Source: Acidimicrobiia bacterium
Lineage (GTDB): Bacteria; Actinomycetota; Acidimicrobiia; Acidimicrobiales; Bin134
Assembly: GCA_022822905.1 (NCBI GenBank)
Contig: JAJDYE010000004.1
Coordinates: 1 to 64,000 of the forward strand
Direction of reading: 5' to 3'
DNA: 64,000 nt
A program made the translations under genes and the position numbers. Below, in pieces: positions 62,495-64,000 of the stretch. Each line of letters begins with the position of its first letter. Position 1 is the first letter of the stretch. The notes under the pieces are model-generated. The model worked only from the letters and a program-made list of their open reading frames with translations, did no database searches and was not told the origin of the DNA.

Positions 62495-62788
62495 TCTACC
62501 CAGCCACCATCAGAATGCGACAGGTAGCCTCCACATCATCAAGTTGAGGTCCCTGGCCCTAGCAGCGGCCAGTCAGCACCCGAATGGCCTCCAGGCCGCA
62601 GAGCAGCAGTCCGAACGTCGCTCAACTCACAGAGGTAGAGCATTCACTGGAACCCAGGGCATTCGACTACAGTTGCCAGCCCCAAAGACTGAATTGGCCA
62701 GACACAGAATCAGGCGGAAAAGACGAGGTGGCGTGACCCCTTGGGTTTGGTCCGGGTGATGTGTCCACCTGTTTTTGGTCTTGGTTTG
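62495..62788. other. Intergenic stretch without recognised features
   Basis: Nearly 300 bp between two minus-strand genes. It holds a D-arm-like string (GGTAGAGCATTC near 62632) but no complete tRNA. Nothing else stands out. Confidence 0.4.
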
Positions 62789-64000
62789 TTAGTCGCCGTC
62801 CTTCTCGACATTAGGCAATATGTCAGGTACTGAGGTAGAGAGTGAGACTGATCCGCCCACAACCCACTGGGGGGCGTAGTCGTCGTATCTATCGTCAGTG
62901 ATTTGGACCAAGTTTGAGCCGTTCGCGTCAACAACAAATATCTCTGCGTCTCCTTCAGGGTTCAAGCTCAGATCACCGAAACTGCTAAACGCAATCCGTG
63001 CACTGTCACGAGACCATGCGGGAAATGAGCTGCCCGGTGGTGAAACGGCAAGCGCATCAGAGTCCGCCTCCAGTGTCGCCACCCATATAATACCGAAGCC
63101 ATCTTCCGAACTTTTGATGTATGCGAGCCGCTTGCTATCCGGCGACCACACTATGTCCCCTGCCCACTCAATGGCTGAAATAAACTCTTTTCTATTACCT
63201 GCGACATCGGCTACCCAGAGTGCCAGAGCGTTGAGGGGTGATATTTCAGTAGCACTATCGGACAATACATATGCAATCCATTGCCCATTGGGGGACCATA
63301 TTGGCATCGACCCTCCTCTGATTAACCGCCGTGATGCAGTGCCATCAGCGGAAATAATGTGAATATCGTTGCCATAGGTATAGGCAATCCAATTGCCGTC
63401 CGGCGACCACGCGGCAGGCTGAGCTGGACAAATAGGAAAAGATGATCCTTCGGATATGTCACTTGCGTCATCACAGTAGGTATCAATGGTCCAAGTCACA
63501 TCACTACGTAGTTCAGAAATTACTAATTCGCTACTCATGGGTCCTGAGGGAGATGTGTACATAATCCGCGTCCCGTCAGGCGACCACTGTGGCCGGTAAC
63601 CACCACCCACCAATTGCGGCACACCTGTCCCATCGGCATTTACCACATACACGCCAAATCCGCCCTGGTCGCCTTGCCACACACCGCCGTTATCTTGATA
63701 GGCAATCCTTTGTCCGTCGGAAGACCAAGTCGGATTCACACCTGTCGGCGAAATTCGCCGCTTGACACCTATTGCAGAACCGTCCAGCACTCCGACAAAC
63801 AAACCCGACTTCTGATCCATCATCGCATTTCCCTGACTATCCTCCTCTACCGGATAAGCATACACTGCCCGCGACCCATCAGGCGATGGCACAATTTCTA
63901 GTCCATCAGGATTTGCCTCTCCGATTTGACGGAATTGGGTAAGTCCATAACGTGTCACAAATGGTGCCAGACCTTTCGGCCTGACTGACGCATATAATAA
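62789..64000 (-). CDS. TolB-type WD40-like propeller protein, N-terminus cut by window edge
   Basis: The frame stays open to the right edge, so the N-terminus is missing (GTG 63958 is only an internal option). At least 400 residues form PD40/TolB repeats: SPDGSRAVYAYP, WSSDGQRIAYQD, WSPDGTRIMYTS, WSPDGNWIAYTY, WSPNGQWIAYVL, WSPDSKRLAYIK, WSRDSARIAFSS, and a last QWVVGG. One or more beta-propellers, probably extracellular. Markedly richer in A+T than the core of the window, suggesting acquisition. Confidence 0.8.
   Translation of the reverse strand, partial: LLYASVRPKGLAPFVTRYGLTQFRQIGEANPDGLEIVPSPDGSRAVYAYPVEEDSQGNAMMDQKSGLFVGVLDGSAIGVKRRISPTGVNPTWSSDGQRIAYQDNGGVWQGDQGGFGVYVVNADGTGVPQLVGGGYRPQWSPDGTRIMYTSPSGPMSSELVISELRSDVTWTIDTYCDDASDISEGSSFPICPAQPAAWSPDGNWIAYTYGNDIHIISADGTASRRLIRGGSMPIWSPNGQWIAYVLSDSATEISPLNALALWVADVAGNRKEFISAIEWAGDIVWSPDSKRLAYIKSSEDGFGIIWVATLEADSDALAVSPPGSSFPAWSRDSARIAFSSFGDLSLNPEGDAEIFVVDANGSNLVQITDDRYDDYAPQWVVGGSVSLSTSVPDILPNVEKDGD

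Noticed and set aside
62600-62700. tRNA-like segment (GGTAGAGCATTC ... ATTCGACTAC)
   Set aside because: No anticodon stem or acceptor pairing could be built on either strand.

Overview
The window is high-GC, densely packed bacterial DNA with the stamp of an actinobacterium, most likely an uncultured member of the Acidimicrobiia. Supporting this are a DUF3499 protein, an Rpf-type muralytic protein, an F420-type luciferase-like oxidoreductase, P450s served by a 3Fe-4S ferredoxin and its reductase, a form I CO dehydrogenase, a hopanoid cluster, and many start codons lying 6-9 nt downstream of a TAnnnT hexamer with no Shine-Dalgarno sequence (leaderless genes). The assignment is inference; no rRNA or intact tRNA is present to confirm it.

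Layout. 1-2.5 kb: a secreted His/Cys-rich protein cut by the left edge, an intergenic region with a 20-bp inverted repeat, and a tyrosine recombinase with a 16-nt C tract just inside its start. 2.5-5.6 kb: a UGSC-family selenoprotein whose in-frame UGA splits it into two apparent ORFs, its 353-aa partner, a divergent SDR dehydrogenase and a SnoaL-like protein. 5.7-12.3 kb: a complete branched-chain-amino-acid-type ABC transporter (livHMFGK order) followed by a P450. 12.4-17.1 kb: form I CO dehydrogenase coxM-coxS-coxL with an XdhC-YHS fusion protein. 17-28.5 kb: NYN nuclease, DyP peroxidase, enoyl-CoA hydratase, acyl-CoA dehydrogenase, APH-like kinase, ROK kinase, aquaporin, an orphan CoxL-like protein, cupin, TauD-like dioxygenase and a double-Rpf protein.

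28.5-35.5 kb is a catabolic-looking cluster: LLM oxidoreductase, three amidohydrolase-2 proteins, a P450 and an iron superoxide dismutase. 35.5-41.5 kb holds DUF3499, an M29/NicX-like protein, an aldo/keto reductase and a nucleoside salvage set (phosphohexo/pentomutase, purine nucleoside phosphorylase, adenosine-kinase-like PfkB). 41.5-49.2 kb is more accessory: a VapBC-type toxin-antitoxin pair, an RCC1-repeat lipoprotein, a PhyH dioxygenase, two oxidoreductases, a metallophosphoesterase bracketed by two copies of an unclassified ~70-nt structured element, a DUF499 ATPase remnant and a DUF6338 membrane protein.

49.2-61.9 kb: M1 aminopeptidase, then the hopanoid operon hpnC-hpnD-hpnE-prenyl synthase-shc-hpnG-hpnH on the minus strand, preceded by a candidate promoter/operator, a MerR-TetR fusion regulator and a ferredoxin reductase/ferredoxin pair. 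The right end carries a RelE-like protein and a TolB-type propeller protein cut by the edge.

Taken together the genes suggest an aerobic heterotroph that scavenges organic compounds and may oxidise CO, strengthens its membrane with hopanoids, and makes at least one selenoprotein. The most notable items are the selenoprotein pair and the duplicated structured element around the metallophosphoesterase.
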